This document shows, in pieces, positions 35,701 through 46,936 of a stretch of DNA of 64,000 bases. A program made the position numbers and the translations under genes. Under the pieces are notes generated by a model. The model made no database searches. It saw only the letters and a list, made by a program, of their open reading frames with translations, and was not told the origin of the DNA. The stretch lies in assembly GCA_960531495.1 (NCBI GenBank), contig OY482862.1:6963614-7027613 (forward strand), written 5' to 3'. Source of the stretch: Zeus faber (Eukaryota > Chordata > Actinopteri > Zeiformes > Zeidae). Position 1 is the first letter of the stretch. Each line of letters opens with the position of its first letter.

Positions 35701-36774
35701 CAACAATGACCTGAATAATGACCGCAAATTTTTTGTAAGTAGAAAAATAACCTCAGACAGAGTGACCGGGTGTTGTGTCACTCTTGTATCACTTACTTCC
35801 TTCAGTTATTTTCCTCTTCACAACTGATAAAGAATAACCCCCACCTCTTTCTACCATGCTCTGCAGTACAGTAGCACACCTCCCAGTCTAATATCAATTG
35901 AAATACAAATATAGAAACAGCATAACACCCGTCCTCCTTGGTAATCCGCTCCCTTTAAAATGGTACGCTTACCTCACTTAAGTATCACAAGTGTTTATTG
36001 TTATCTAAAATGTGAAATGTGGAGTGGGTGGGCGGGGGGGGGTGGGGTGGGGGGGGGAGTTGTCTGTCAAGACAAGCGCATTAACTAAGCTGCATATTTT
36101 AGGTAAAATTGAGCAAGAATGTGACAGCGTAGCGTGTGTGTGTGTGTGGGGCGGGGGGGGGGGGGGGTCAGGACGAAAAGGTCCTCAGCCCCTCACCCAC
36201 AGGAACCGGTAATGGATTACTCAAACCCCAAGCTGACATTTAAGCCCAGACTTTGCACGAAGACCCGATATAAGGGGGATCGCGTTTGAAGCACAACGAG
36301 CGGACGCCGCCCTGACAGGTTAATGCATTATTCATCATCCGAAAAGCTTCACCACAATAAAGATCAAGTCGCGCCAGTGTTGTTGGATGGCTTCGGTAAC
36401 AGGTGGAGTCAAGGAGTGCCATCACTTTGAAGAGCAATCTGGAGTAGCTGATGAGCTTTTCATTGGGACCGTATTTGGGACCGTCTTGCTTCCCCTTTGA
36501 TATTTAAATATTTGACATTGTCATATTTGACGTCAAAATATCCATTATGTTGTGAGTTCAACAAGCTCTCAACAATGGTAACTTTCCCTAATGCCTACCA
36601 TACACTAGAAGACTTTGAAAATACTTTGAAGTCTGACACCCTCTCACATCTAAAGACAATGTGTCTTAAGCCACTGAGTTTTAGTCTGACAATAAGATTT
36701 TGCGAAGACTGGGGTTCTTGCAGGGTCACAATTTTCAAGACTACAGCTATATTCCTTTTGAGATTTTTCCCATC
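35236..36774. other. Non-coding stretch with AAT tract and G-rich runs
   Basis: An (AAT)n tract lies at 35641-35698. G-rich tracts at 36025-36059 and 36149-36169 could form quadruplexes. No gene is recognised; 36180-36480 is unique sequence. Confidence 0.5.
35641..35698. repeat. (AAT)n microsatellite
   Basis: About 18 AAT units; the frame across it codes only asparagine. Confidence 0.95.
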
Positions 36775-37580
36775 CTGCTCCTGGTGGAAATTAACATGAA
36801 CATCAAATTAACCATAGCTAATATGTATGGCCCGAATGAGGACGACCCAAATTCTTTCACAATATATTTTAAAAACTCTTAGAATTCTTTGACTCAATTA
36901 TTATAGTGGGAGGGGACGTCATCACAGTACTTGATCCAAATTTAGATCGTTCACAAACCAGATTTAATCACAAGCCCTGGCATTTGTCGGACATTATAAA
37001 AAAACATATGAGTGATCTTGCTCTTGCCAATTGTTGGCAATCAAATAATCCACATAAAGAGAATACACATATTATTCGCCACCCCACCAAAAGTTCCCTC
37101 GAAGTGACTTTTTCTTGACAAGTAACTCTGTGATGTCCAAAATCACCTATCCTGAAATCCACCCTATTGTAATCTCTGATCATAAGCCGATAAGTTTCAA
37201 CCTCATAAATGAAACCAACCGGAACCCTCCTGGCAGGTGACGGTTTAACATCTCAATTTGACAGATAACTAATTTAACCATTTATTTTCCAGAGAATGGA
37301 CTTCCTTCATTGAACTAAATGACTCTCCAGAAATATCACCATCCTTACTCTGGGGAACAGCAAAGGCAGTTCTGAGAGGCATTTTTATTTCATTCTCCAC
37401 TCACAAGAAAAATAAAGGAATGCCAAAATAAACTAGAACAACGATTAAAAGACCTGCACTCTTAACAAGCCCACTCACCCACTGGGCAAATCTGAAATCA
37501 GATGTGAACAATTACATCTCAGCTTGATAATATCACCCATCAAAAGACACAATTCCTCATGTTATGAACAAGAGCAAATT
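36775..37580 (+). pseudogene. L1 ORF2 endonuclease fragment
   Basis: The apurinic/apyrimidinic endonuclease domain of L1 ORF2 nicks the target DNA. Visible here are NMYGPNEDDPN, VGGDVITVLDPNLDRS (the GDFN-type motif altered to GDVI), and VISDHKPISF, whose SDH motif holds the catalytic histidine. Several frameshifts and stops break the frame, for example at about 36880 and 37118. The piece is truncated at its start and fused to sequence that is not reverse transcriptase. Similarity is by eye; moderate certainty. Confidence 0.7.
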
Positions 37581-37805
37581 ATTTTGATTTCAATGACCCG
37601 TGGGTGCTCCGCAGGCTTCTCTCGGGGCTGGGGGTCTTCTGTGGCTGCAGGGCGGGGTGCTCGGGGTTTTCCTGTGGCCGTGGGGTGACTGTACGGCTGT
37701 GGGCCTCAGGGGTGGCTTCGGGGCCTTTTCTGCTGCTTGGAGGCGCCACAACATAATACCAACCTTATACATCAGAACCAATTGGGATAAGTCTTGTACA
37801 TTCAC

Positions 37806-37819
37806 CACTGGACAAACAC

Positions 37820-37877
<58 letters not shown>

Positions 37878-37943
37878 CACACACACACACACACACAGCA
37901 CATACACACACACACGCATACACACACACACACACACACATAC
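37806..37943. repeat. (CA)n microsatellite
   Basis: About 55 CA units with a few GCAC and ATAC interruptions. Confidence 0.95.
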
Positions 37944-38340
37944 CGGCGGTGTCATCACAGGCACACACACACCACCAACAACTTGTAGCCCTCCTGGTTA
38001 CATCCCTCTCCTTTCCTCCCTCATTTACTGCCATAACTATGACAGGAAGAGGCCATGGGCCCAATTGCTGTGGCCATGTGCATAATTATCTCTGTTTTTC
38101 GATACACGTCGTCGTCCGATGTTTGTTTTTCCATGTACATGTTGTTTGTTTCTATGTTTGTTTTTCCATGTGCATATTGTTGTTCAGTTCTATGTTTATT
38201 TGTCTCACCTGTGGTGATTCTCCCCCTCTTGGAGTAGTGATTAGTTGTATATAGTCACAAACATGATAAATAGTTCACCAAAGAGGGGGATTGGTGGCGC
38301 TTCTGTAAAATTAACAAAAAAAAAACAAAGAAACTGTTGA

Positions 38341-39099
38341 ACAATGGAGCAGAAACAGAATCAGCTCTTGACCAGAGCTGCCCTTGTGTGTGCAGTGATT
38401 TGTTCTGAAAAAAAAAACAAAAGAAAAAGAGAAAATCCAGCAGAATGTGGACACAACCCTGGTTGAGAAAACGGGGACAGCAAGGTTTGTCTGTCCTACA
38501 AAAGGAATTGGAGGTGAGTTATGACAACTAGTTCATGAATTCATAGTATTACTTTTAAAAAGATTATTTATTGCATTACATATTGACAAAAGATATCATG
38601 AGAATACTATAAATTGGCTCTGTACTACTTCTTTTGCAGATGGGGGAATATATAATATATTTTTTTATCCAGCCAGCTGTGTATTTTCTGTACCTGTAAA
38701 GTGAAAATAAATTTGTTTTCTGAGTTTGTCACACCACAGAAAAACTTGTTTTTAACCACCCAGCCATATTTGAATAATTAAAATCTATCAAAACTATGTA
38801 AAATTAGGTTTCAAAATTGTGGAGAAAAGGCAGTTCCCTCTGTTCTGAGACGCTTGGGCAATGTCCACTGAAGACGCTTTAACCCCGCCAAATTGCATTA
38901 ACGTGTTAAACGTTTACATTAGAGTAAATAAATTGCATTTTTAAATGTTCTGCCGAACCCAATCCTGTGTGTCTAGTTGCTCAACTCAAATCGCTTGGGT
39001 CTGGCTGCAGGACTCCCCGCTCTCCAGAGCTCCCTGTTGGTTCCTCGGCAGGCCAGGTTGGGACTGGCTTGCTAGCATGCAGCTAATGCTGACATAACC
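38341..39099. other. Unique non-coding stretch
   Basis: No gene or repeat recognised. Confidence 0.4.
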
Positions 39100-41425
39100 A
39101 AGATTCAAGATTCAAGATTCAAGATTCAAGATTTTTATTTGTCACATACATATACATACTTTCATACATATATGCAATGAAATGTAATGCAACGCACGCG
39201 GTGATAGCACACAATATGTCCTAGGAAAAAAAATAAAAGTAAAAAATTCCTTTCTAATAGACCGACTAACTGACTCCTAAAACGTAATACAGTAAGTTGA
39301 ATACTTATAGAATAAGATAAAAATATATAGAATAAAATATAATAAAAATAAAATGAAATAAAATGGAATAGATAGAGGGAATATGCCTATGTATATACAG
39401 ATATGTGCATTAAAGTGGCATGTGAATTAAAGTGGCATGTGAATTAATGTGAATTAAAGTGGCATGTGAATGTGAATAGAGTGAGGTAGTGTTTGGGATA
39501 ATACAGCACAGTATACAACAGTACGGCGCAGCAATACGGCATCACGAACAACCCTGAACAGTGACACAGTATGCGGTACAGTACGCTACATACAGTACAG
39601 TAGGTAGTGGAGCCTAGTGCATGGCTCAGTTAGGACCCCTGGTGAGGTCAGCGTTGACAGTTCTAATGGCGTGCGGGAAAAAACTCGGTCTCAGTCTCTC
39701 TGTTCTCGCTGCGTGACTGCGGAGGTGCTTGCCTGACCGCAGCAGCTGAAACAGTCCGTTGTTGGGGTGATGAGGATCCTTCATGATCCTGCGGGCTCTG
39801 CTACTACACCTCCTGGTGTATAGCTCCTGCAAGGGGGGGAGGGTAGTTCCAGTGGTACGTTCAGCTGAACGCACCACCCTCTGCAGGGCCCGCCTGTCCT
39901 GGGCAGTACAGTTCCCAAACCAGGCATGTGATGTTGCCTGTCAGGATGCTCTCCACTGCTCCAGAGTAGAAGGACTTGAGGATCCTCACCGAGACCCGGA
40001 ATTTCCTCAGCTGCCTGAGGTGGTAGAGACGCTGCCTCGCCATTCTCACCAGAGTGTCTGTGTGTACAGTCCATGTTAAGTCCTCTGTGATGTGGACTCC
40101 CAGATATTTGAAGCTGCTCACCCTATCGACAGAAGTCCCATTAATCCACAAGGGCGCGTGCGTCCTCGATTGTGATCCACACCTAAAGTCCACAATCAGC
40201 TCCTTGGTTTTGCTGACGTTCAGGTGTAGGCTGTTGTCCTGGCACCAGAGTGACAGGTCAGCCACCTCCTCGCGGTAGGCCTTCTCATCGCAGTCGGTGA
40301 TCAGGCCTACGACCACGGTGTCGTCAGCAAACTTGATGATGGTGTTGGAGCTGGACCTGGCCACACAGTCATGTGTGTACAGGGAGTACAGTAGGGGGCT
40401 GAGGACGCAGCCCTGGGGGGATCCTGTGTTCAGGGTGAGGGAGCTTGACATGTACTTCCCCACCTTGACCACCTGGGGGCGGGCTGTGAGGAAGTTCAGG
40501 ATCCAGGCGCACAGCGGACCACAGCGGACCACCGAGCTCCATCAGCTTGACAGCCAGTCTGGTGGGGACTATGGTGTTGAAAGCTGAACTATAATCAATG
40601 AACAGCATTCTCACATAGGCCCCCTTCTGGCCATCCAGATGCATGAGCGTGGTGTGCAGTACCTGGGAGACCGCGTCATCCGTGGATCTGTTTTGCCGGT
40701 ACGCGAACTGCAACGGGTCCAAGGTGCGGGGAAGGGAGGCGCAGATGTAATCCTTAATCAGCCTCTCGAAACACTTCATGACCACCGAGGTGAGGGCCAC
40801 CGGACGGTAGTCATTCAGGCAGGTTGGAGAGGCGATCTTCGGGACAGGAACGACGGTGGATCTCTTGAAGCAGGACGGGACCACTGATTCAGCCAGGGAG
40901 ATGTTGAATATTGTAGTGAACACCGGAGCTAGCTGGTTAGCACAGGTCTTCAGTACTCGCCCAGATATGCCATCTGGGCTCGCAGCTTTCTTGGTGTTCA
41001 CCCGTATCAAAGCCCTCCTGACCTCGTGCACGGACACTGAGAGTGCGCGCTCATCCCCAGCGGTGTAACTCCAATTTGCCGGCGAGCTAGCGGTGTTGCT
41101 GCCAGACTCAAACCGCGCATAAAAGGAGTTCAGTTGGTTGGCTAGGGAGGCGTCCACACTTGTGGTTGGGGAGGAGCTGCTCTTGTAGTTTGTTATTGTT
41201 CGCAGCCCCTGCCACAAGCGTCTTGTGTCCCCCCGCTGCATCTGTAGCTCCACGGTCTCCCAGTACGTCCGTTTGGCGTCCCTCAACGCCCTCCGCAGAT
41301 TGTACGACGCCGCTTTGTAATTGTCCATATTACCAGATACAAGACCGTCGTTGTAAGCGGCCGTGCGCGCATTCAGAGCGCAGCGGATGGATTTACCCTG
41401 CATGGTCAGTCCAACGAGATGGTTC
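39100..41425 (-). mobile_element. LINE copy E, best preserved reverse transcriptase
   Basis: Minus-strand copy with a four-unit GATTCAA-type tail at 39100-39130, a 3'UTR with three CACATGCCACTTTAA units, and an almost complete reverse transcriptase region up to about 41425. The endonuclease is missing through 5' truncation. It has only two clear frame lesions and the least divergence from a consensus of the window copies, so it is probably the youngest copy here. Its exact 5' edge is uncertain; the upstream frame closes at about 41455. Confidence 0.92.
39626..41403 (-). pseudogene. LINE reverse transcriptase, two frameshifts
   Basis: This enzyme copies element RNA into the chromosome at the nicked target. 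Read on the minus strand, the linker lies at 41403-40930 and the fingers at 40930-40620 ([30 protein letters not shown]). Next come palm box [12 protein letters not shown] near 40572-40606, box [11 protein letters not shown] near 40395-40425, and catalytic box [10 protein letters not shown] near 40306-40332, with both aspartates present. A tandem 10-bp duplication at 40511-40530 shifts the frame between box A and box B. One extra base near 39926 shifts it again in the C-terminal region. The protein ends with DLTRGPN. The family is CR1/L2/Rex-like by resemblance. Confidence 0.9.
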
Positions 41426-41871
41426 TTTTTTGTTCTGGGTCTATAAGCGGCGATTTATGTTTCTGCCAGTGAGGGGCACTGTGAGTCGCCCACAGGATCG
41501 GTGCCAAGATTTGGCATGAGTTCACAATCTCCCTGAAGACACATTTTCCTTCAGGTGTTTATTCCCAAAACAGCGTTTTGTCCCAAACTCCAGACTGTTA
41601 GCTTAGCTCATCACCACTGACGCTCCGATTTCGACCTGCCATTCGTATAGTGTTAGGGGAGGGCCGCTCTACGTCATCAAGTCATGATTTAGCCCCGCCC
41701 AAAAAATTAGGACCTAAAAAATGGTGAAAAAAGTTTAACAGTCTAACTCCTCAAATCAGTAGTACATCTTTCACAGTCTTTTCACGTGTTTTCAGCAATT
41801 ACTTCTTCGCATAATTATGTAATGTGTTTAAAAACAAATCACTGAATTCACTTTACAGGAACTTTAAGGAA
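41426..41871. other. Non-coding stretch
   Basis: No gene or repeat is recognised. It joins LINE copy E to the Harbinger relic and may include the 5' part of that element. Confidence 0.35.
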
Positions 41872-41996
41872 CTGCTTCGCATGACAGCAGAGGAATTTCA
41901 CTTCCTACTGAAACGGGTGGTACCACTCATTACCAAGGAAGTCACCAGGTTTCGGAAGGCCATCAGTGCGAGTGGACAGTTGTCTGTGACTCAATG
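41872..41996 (+). pseudogene. HARBI1-like transposase, N-terminal block
   Basis: FKELLRMTAEEFHFLLKRVV, then PLITKEVTRFRKAIS and ASGQLSVT match the start of HARBI1-type nucleases, where the usual next residues are a leucine-rich FLATG. Here a TGA follows SVTQ, and FLATG is encoded shortly after in another frame at about 41998-42012. A TTTACAG acceptor-like sequence precedes the block and a GTGTGTAA donor-like sequence follows it, so this could have been an exon. HARBI1 is a DDE-fold relative of the IS5 transposases. Confidence 0.7.
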
Positions 41997-42406
41997 ATTT
42001 TTGGCCACAGGTGTGTAACACCATGGGAGGAATTAACACTACTGTTGTATGCATGTCAACACCTCCCTCCTTCCTTGATTTTCACTCCCTCCCTCCGTCT
42101 CTCACGGTTCACATGGTAAATTTGACCAGGTGGTTCTGAATGGTCTGAGTGCAGGACCATAGTGGAGATCAAGTTTGTATCCTGGCTCACAACATTGACA
42201 GAGACAAATAGATGATTTGCAACAGCCAGTAATACGACAGTGAAGCGACCTTTGTAATTCTGGAAGGTACTGCCTGATACTGCCTCTTCTCATAGAAATC
42301 CTTGACTTTTGCTTTTCAGCCAGCCTCAGATGTTGGTCTCTTAAGAAAAATGGCATGATACAAATATACAGTTCAATTAATTAATAATGACCCATCAATT
42401 TACTCA

Positions 42407-42409
<3 letters not shown>

Positions 42410-42458
<49 letters not shown>
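42410..42458. repeat. (CA)n microsatellite
   Basis: About 22 CA units followed by CACTCACT. Confidence 0.95.
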
Positions 42459-42459
<1 letters not shown>

Positions 42460-42520
42460 TCACTCACCCACTACATTAATGTTTTTCCTTTTGAATGTGA
42501 AACTTTTCAATCCCTGGGGT

Positions 42521-42660
42521 TCCAGTACCGCATCGGCAGCACAACAGTCTCCCAAATTGTCCTCCCAATGTGTGAAGCTCTCTATGAAGTGATGAAAGAG
42601 GACTACCTGAAGGCAAAACACGACACAAAAACAGTGAAAGAAAAGTTAATTGTACCATAA
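42521..42660 (+). pseudogene. HARBI1-like transposase, second block
   Basis: After TTCCAG the frame reads YRIGSTTVSQIVLPMCEALY, then EVMKEDYLKAK, matching the FRIGxSTVSxIV helix-turn-helix-like segment of HARBI1 proteins. It ends at a TAA after KLIVP. It belongs with the blocks before and after it. Confidence 0.7.
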
Positions 42661-42673
42661 GATTGGTTACTGT

Positions 42674-43840
42674 TGTGGTTAATTGTGACCCACTGCAGCG
42701 AAACGCTCTATGCCGCGCATTTCTAAAATTCTACAAGCCGCCAAAAAAGTTGAAAAAACCTTTCTTGAAGGAAAATTAAATTTGTGTTCCTTTGTGTTTT
42801 GTTTTTTTAATCTCTCAACATATTTTCAAAGCCGAGTTTTATTTATAAATAGTAGACAAATGTTAAACAGTCAAGTTGGATATTAAATAATGCCGATCGA
42901 TCATTTCCTTTAAAGCGACCATCCAGGTGAAGATAATCCCTCCATATTCCATGTGATGTGAGGCCACAATGTGAAGCCGTTTTGATAGGGTTAAAAATTT
43001 TAATCTAATTAGTGTTACACACACCTGGATACATTGTTGTGTAGGTGGCGTATACCAACGAAAAGAAGAAATGCATTTCACTTGTTTGTGAAAACTTTAA
43101 TCTCAAACTTTTCATCGTTATGGATTACGAGAAGCGGGTGACAGAAGCTCTAAATCATATCGCGGACCTTTATCTGACCAGTGCGATAGATCCTAGTCAG
43201 TGTAAGCAGAGCGTACTGGACTTAATTTTCTGCGATGATAGTAGGTTCTCCGACAGCGATGCCGAGAACGACATCTATGTTGAATCAGATATCGGCATTA
43301 TCCCGGACTTGGACCTACATTTCAAACAACGGATTTCCACCTGAATGTGACGATGAAGCAGAATATTTTCAAGAACCACCGGAGGAGACAAACGATATGC
43401 ACGTTGTTGTTACAACGGAAGAAGTTTCTCCAAGAAGCGATTTCTATAGCACGAGGAAAAAGGAGAGGGAGGTCTACAACTCCATGATCAAGTACTCCAA
43501 GAACACCTGTGAGCATCTCAACCTCTCTTTGCGTGGTCGTGTTCAACCTGCGAGCAACCACATTAAGATGCATTACAGTTTTGACTTCACTCAACAGGTT
43601 AGTACATGGTCCAAAGAAATTATGTAAACTTTGGCTATTCATTATGGAGAGAGTTACATGAAAGGAGTTGAGAAAAGGCTACAGCAGAAATTAGTCATAG
43701 CTATTAAAATATTTGCTTGATTTGCACAAGTGATACCTTGTTTTGAAGTTTTGATTCTTCACTTTTTAATGCTGTGAAAAAAAAAGTCAAGAGGTACCAA
43801 ATGTACCTAAGATCTATGGTGGGTCACAATTATCAACCCC
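42674..43840 (+). mobile_element. Candidate novel DNA transposon inside Harbinger
   Basis: Sequence GGTTAATTGTGACCCAC at about 42678-42693 is matched by the inverted sequence at about 43819-43838 (complement GGTTGATAATTGTGACCCAC, a 13-bp perfect core AATTGTGACCCAC plus GGTT). Between them lies a plus-strand reading frame (43120-43627) unrelated to the Harbinger protein, and Harbinger coding sequence stands on both sides. I see no clear target duplication. The inverted ends and the separate gene suggest an insertion of its own class; the name is not known to me. Confidence 0.5.
43120..43627 (+). pseudogene. Unrecognised ORF fragment of inner element
   Basis: Starts at an ATG (MDYEKRVTEALNHIADLYL) and is acidic (DSDAENDIYVESD). 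It shifts by one frame near 43325 and continues with PPECDDEAEYFQEPPE, REVYNSMIKYSKNT and IKMHYSFDFTQQV, then loses similarity to anything. Total is about 165 residues. The last segment reminds me of the start of a widespread uncharacterised fish and invertebrate protein group thought to have a nuclease-like fold (possibly DUF7869), but that is recollection only. No catalytic residues can be named. It lies inside the inverted ends at 42678 and 43838. Confidence 0.4.
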
Positions 43841-44129
43841 CACATGGAAATAAACTGATTACATGTCATACTAAACTGCCAATATTCAAGGTATATGTAT
43901 AATTTTTTTTTTTATAAGGATATAAAGAAGTGTTTGTCAGTCGGTTTTCCGGAGCCACTCACTCTTTATTGCTGTACTTGACACTCAGATACACAAGAGT
44001 CGCATCAGAGTCTGCTCTGTTCCAGTGTTTTTTCTTCCAAGTTTTTGAGGCCAGGACAGATAGAAACGTTGTCCAGAGATGATGTCCTAGGTCTGGACCT
44101 TCTTGGTCATGACATTACCTTACCTATAA

Positions 44130-44690
44130 GAAGTGGCAGTATCCAAACTGCTTGGCGTCCTGAATCAAAAGAATATATACATACAGCCCCTGGTCATTCA
44201 GGCAGCACCTTCCACAATTACAAAGACCTCTTCTCCGTGGTGTTAATGGCTGCTGTGGATGCAAAGAGATAGATTTGTTTATGTGAATATAGAGAGCCAG
44301 GGCAGGCTTTCAGATGGTGGTCTCTTTGCACACTATGACCTTCGCAGTGCCATGGAGGGAGGCCTTCTTAGTGTTCCCCCACCAGAACCCCCTGCCTAAC
44401 AGCAACACTGTGATGCCTCATATGTTTGTCAGGGATGATGCCTTCCCCCTACTGCTTGACCTGCAAAAGCTGTACTCACACAGAGAGCTGGATCATGACC
44501 ATAACTATCACTTCTCAAGAGCTCAGCCGGTCAGTCATCATGTGTGATCCACCTTGAGAGAGTGCAGATCAGAAGCTTACACACCACCCACATTGGCTGA
44601 CTGGGAGAGTGCAGACCATGAGATGGTCCCAGGAGTGTGGGGGAGCGATGACCAAGGGGCATTTCAAAATGTGGCAGCCTGCAGGGCATG
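44130..44690 (+). pseudogene. HARBI1-like transposase, catalytic-domain block
   Basis: GSTFHNYKDLFSVVLMAAVD is the DDE-domain entry of HARBI1 nucleases, with the first catalytic aspartate expected in the VD of this segment. A stop follows at AKR, and a frameshift leads to FVYVNIESQGRLSDGGLFAH. A further shift leads to PLPNSNTVMPHMFV, DDAFPL (second catalytic aspartate region) and RELDHDHNYHFSRA. The last piece, GVWGSDDQGAFQNVAACRA, is cut by the SINE. At least three frame breaks; non-functional. Confidence 0.8.
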
Positions 44691-44699
44691 CACATTTGC

Positions 44700-45013
44700 A
44701 ATCTGTGTCATTGTGCATTGCACTGCTGCCTCACAGCAAGAAGGTCCTGGGTTTGATTGCGCCTGGGGCACTTTGGCACCGTGCTCTGGCGGGTTATCTC
44801 CCAAATAGGAGCCTTTCTGTGTGGAGTTTGCATGTTCTCCCTGTGGTCACATGAGGTTTCCTCCACCTAACATCAGTAAGGACCCCCACCAAAAACATGC
44901 ACACATCATCATTTGACGGGTGGGTCAAATCCAGAGGCCTCATTTTACCATCCAAAGCATGTGTGTGTGTATGTGTGTGTTGCGTGACAATTAAAGATTC
45001 TTCTTCTTCTTTA
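44700..45013 (+). mobile_element. tRNA-derived SINE inserted in Harbinger
   Basis: Matches the complete copy at 57046-57488. It contains GCATTGCACTGCTGCCTCACAG, AAGAAGGTCCTGGGTTTGATT (a B-box-like segment), CCTTTCTGTGTGGAGTTTGC and the end TGTTGCGTGACAATTAAAGATTC. The A-box side is degraded and the middle about 90 bp is missing. It splits the transposase: residues before it end AACRA and residues after it resume with the Harbinger C-terminus. Confidence 0.75.
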
Positions 45014-45024
45014 ATCCCAAACAA

Positions 45025-45108
45025 GGGTCCACAGAACTGAGTGACATTATGAAAGATTACTTTGTCTCACCTCAAGACCAAGTTTCATGGCAGCAAAGCC
45101 ACATATAG
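45025..45108 (+). pseudogene. HARBI1-like transposase C-terminus
   Basis: After the SINE the frame reads NKGSTELSDIMKDYFVSPQD then QVSWQQSHI and a TAG. This has the usual shape of Harbinger transposase ends, an IRDxFxxYF helix followed by VxWQ. It shows that the SINE landed within the gene. Confidence 0.65.
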
Positions 45109-45115
45109 TGTATGC

Positions 45116-46734
45116 ATCTATATGGAGGTTCCCAACTTTTGTTGGCCACCTATTACCCAGCATTAACATTTTTTTTTGTCACACTGTTGGTTCCTGAGGT
45201 GTTTTTTTTTTTAAATAAAGTCTAATAGATCTGTTCGTGTTCAAGTCTGCTTTTTTTCTTTTTTCTTTTGCTGTACCTTTGAACTGCGAGAATGTTTCAC
45301 TGTTGTACTGTTGCTGCTTTTGTTTAACATAGAATAAATGCAATAAAGAGCATTATTATGACAAAATGCAATTCAACTTTTCTTTGTATAAAACTATAAC
45401 ACTGCACAATAGGACAAAATACTGCAAAAAAGAAGAGTCATTTTAAGGTCAAGTACAATTACGATGCAACCTGCACTCAAAATACTGTACCTGTCACAGT
45501 GAGAACATCACCATATAAAAGGCACATTCATTGCAAAATGATTTATTGGTTTTCAAATCTTTTGAACATACACACCCAAAACAATATAATAAATAAGTAA
45601 ATAAATGAAAGACAGCATAGTCAGCCACACAGGTTGGAATATAAACAAAGTGCCTTCTTAAGTATTGTAACGGTACGAGATAAAATGATGGAAGCACCAC
45701 ATTTCATTATTTTATATAAAGTACTAGATTTCTGTTATATGAATGTAACAATTTTACATAAATTCATATTATTTCTTTTTCACATCGGAGTGCAGTAATT
45801 TACATTGAACTCTGACAAATATACCAATTCATTTCGAAATTACTGTCGCACAATAAATGAGTTCCCATTATTTGGTCAGATACAGTACCTGTAGGTCTAT
45901 ATCTACTGAACTGTAATCAGCTATACCTGTGCCATCCAGAAACACAAATGTCACAAAATAACATCTTCAAACTCAACTGTTTTGAATATCATCTCAAATC
46001 TTTTAACGTAAAAGGCATATTATACATTTCTGTTTTAACAATAACCATCTACCTCTGCTCCACTGTCTTGAAGCAGTTGCATTAAAATTGGCTGGTGCTA
46101 TGAAACTTTAGGTGGAATGTTTGTGTGGTGCTAGGAAGTGGCTGAATTAGCACTTGAGGGTATACTTGATACACACCTTGTGGTAGGGTCACACTGCCGG
46201 CGGCGCGGCGCTGCAAAGGGACAGACTGCAATGCATTTCAAACGGAACTGCAGGGGGCGGGGCAACGGCCGCCGACAAGCTGACAGCTTCATGGGGACAA
46301 TAAAATTTGAGCAGGTTTCAACTTTATGCGAATGAGCAGCGCGGAGCATCGGGTGATAGCCAATAGGAGGAAAATACACTCTCAATGGCGTTCACCTCAA
46401 CTGCAACCGGTTGTCCATATGAAGACTCTGCATCTTCAGGATTCTTGAAGCCAGACTGTACAGTTCTGGACATCTCGCTAATCATCACAAGCTTCTGGAG
46501 CCCTATTTCAGTCGCAGATTTGGTGCTTTTCAGAATCTAAGTTCTCAAGAACCTGATCAAAATCTGAGATCTTTGAATCATGTCCCAGAATACGATTGTC
46601 TGACTTTTTTTTTGTGCAACACATCACACAATTTAAATCAATTACTTTGAAGTGGAGATATTTTCGGGCTATACGAAACAGAATTCAAACCAATAAATTT
46701 GAATGGGAGATTTTGTTAGACTTAGAAGCGGGGG
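45116..46734. other. Non-coding stretch with a GC-rich patch
   Basis: 45116-46180 is AT-rich and shows no gene. 46187-46390 is GC-rich with GCCGGCGGCGCGGCGCTGC and GCAGGGGGCGGGGCAACGG. It could be the end of a transposon or a small CpG cluster. No promoter or transcript can be assigned. Confidence 0.4.
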
Positions 46735-46936
46735 TGCATGGGTAAAGAGCTGGGGGATGAGAAGGGGCTGACCCAGCCCAAGATGGCAGCATAAATGACC
46801 AGCTTGATCAATACTCGATGAAAATCCCTGAATTCAAATACTTAAAAATAAATAAACAAACAGAAATGGAAAGGGGAGGAAAATCAAGAAGAGGAACCCA
46901 AAAACCTGGCAAAACAACTCAAACGGACCAATAAAG

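Larger units (their letters stand above)
36775..38340 (+). mobile_element. L1-like LINE fragment
   Basis: Plus-strand pieces of L1-type ORF2. The endonuclease region is at 36800-37200: TIANMYGPNEDDPN, then IIVGGD (catalytic aspartate of the endonuclease fold), then ISDHKPISF near 37180. A linker with RFNxS and LEQRLKDLH follows to 37580. Sequence from 37590 is GC-rich, then (CA)n, then a GC-poor part ending in an A-rich tail at 38311-38330; I infer this is the 3'UTR after a large internal deletion. The reverse transcriptase is missing. Confidence 0.65.
41872..45110 (+). mobile_element. PIF/Harbinger transposon relic with two insertions
   Basis: Three coding blocks of a HARBI1-like transposase lie in order on the plus strand (41872-41995, 42521-42660, 44130-44690), and a C-terminal block follows the SINE (45025-45108). 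They are separated by a possible intron (42003-42520), an element at about 42674-43840 and a SINE at about 44700-45013. I could not identify the terminal inverted repeats of the Harbinger element itself. Confidence 0.75.

Noticed and set aside
37590-38064. Long overlapping frames around the CA tract
   Set aside because: Open only because of the CA repeat and GC-rich sequence; the region is better read as L1 3'UTR.
40054-40278. Plus-strand frames opposite LINE copy E (and similar ones opposite A, C, D, G)
   Set aside because: Antisense shadows of the reverse transcriptase ORF.
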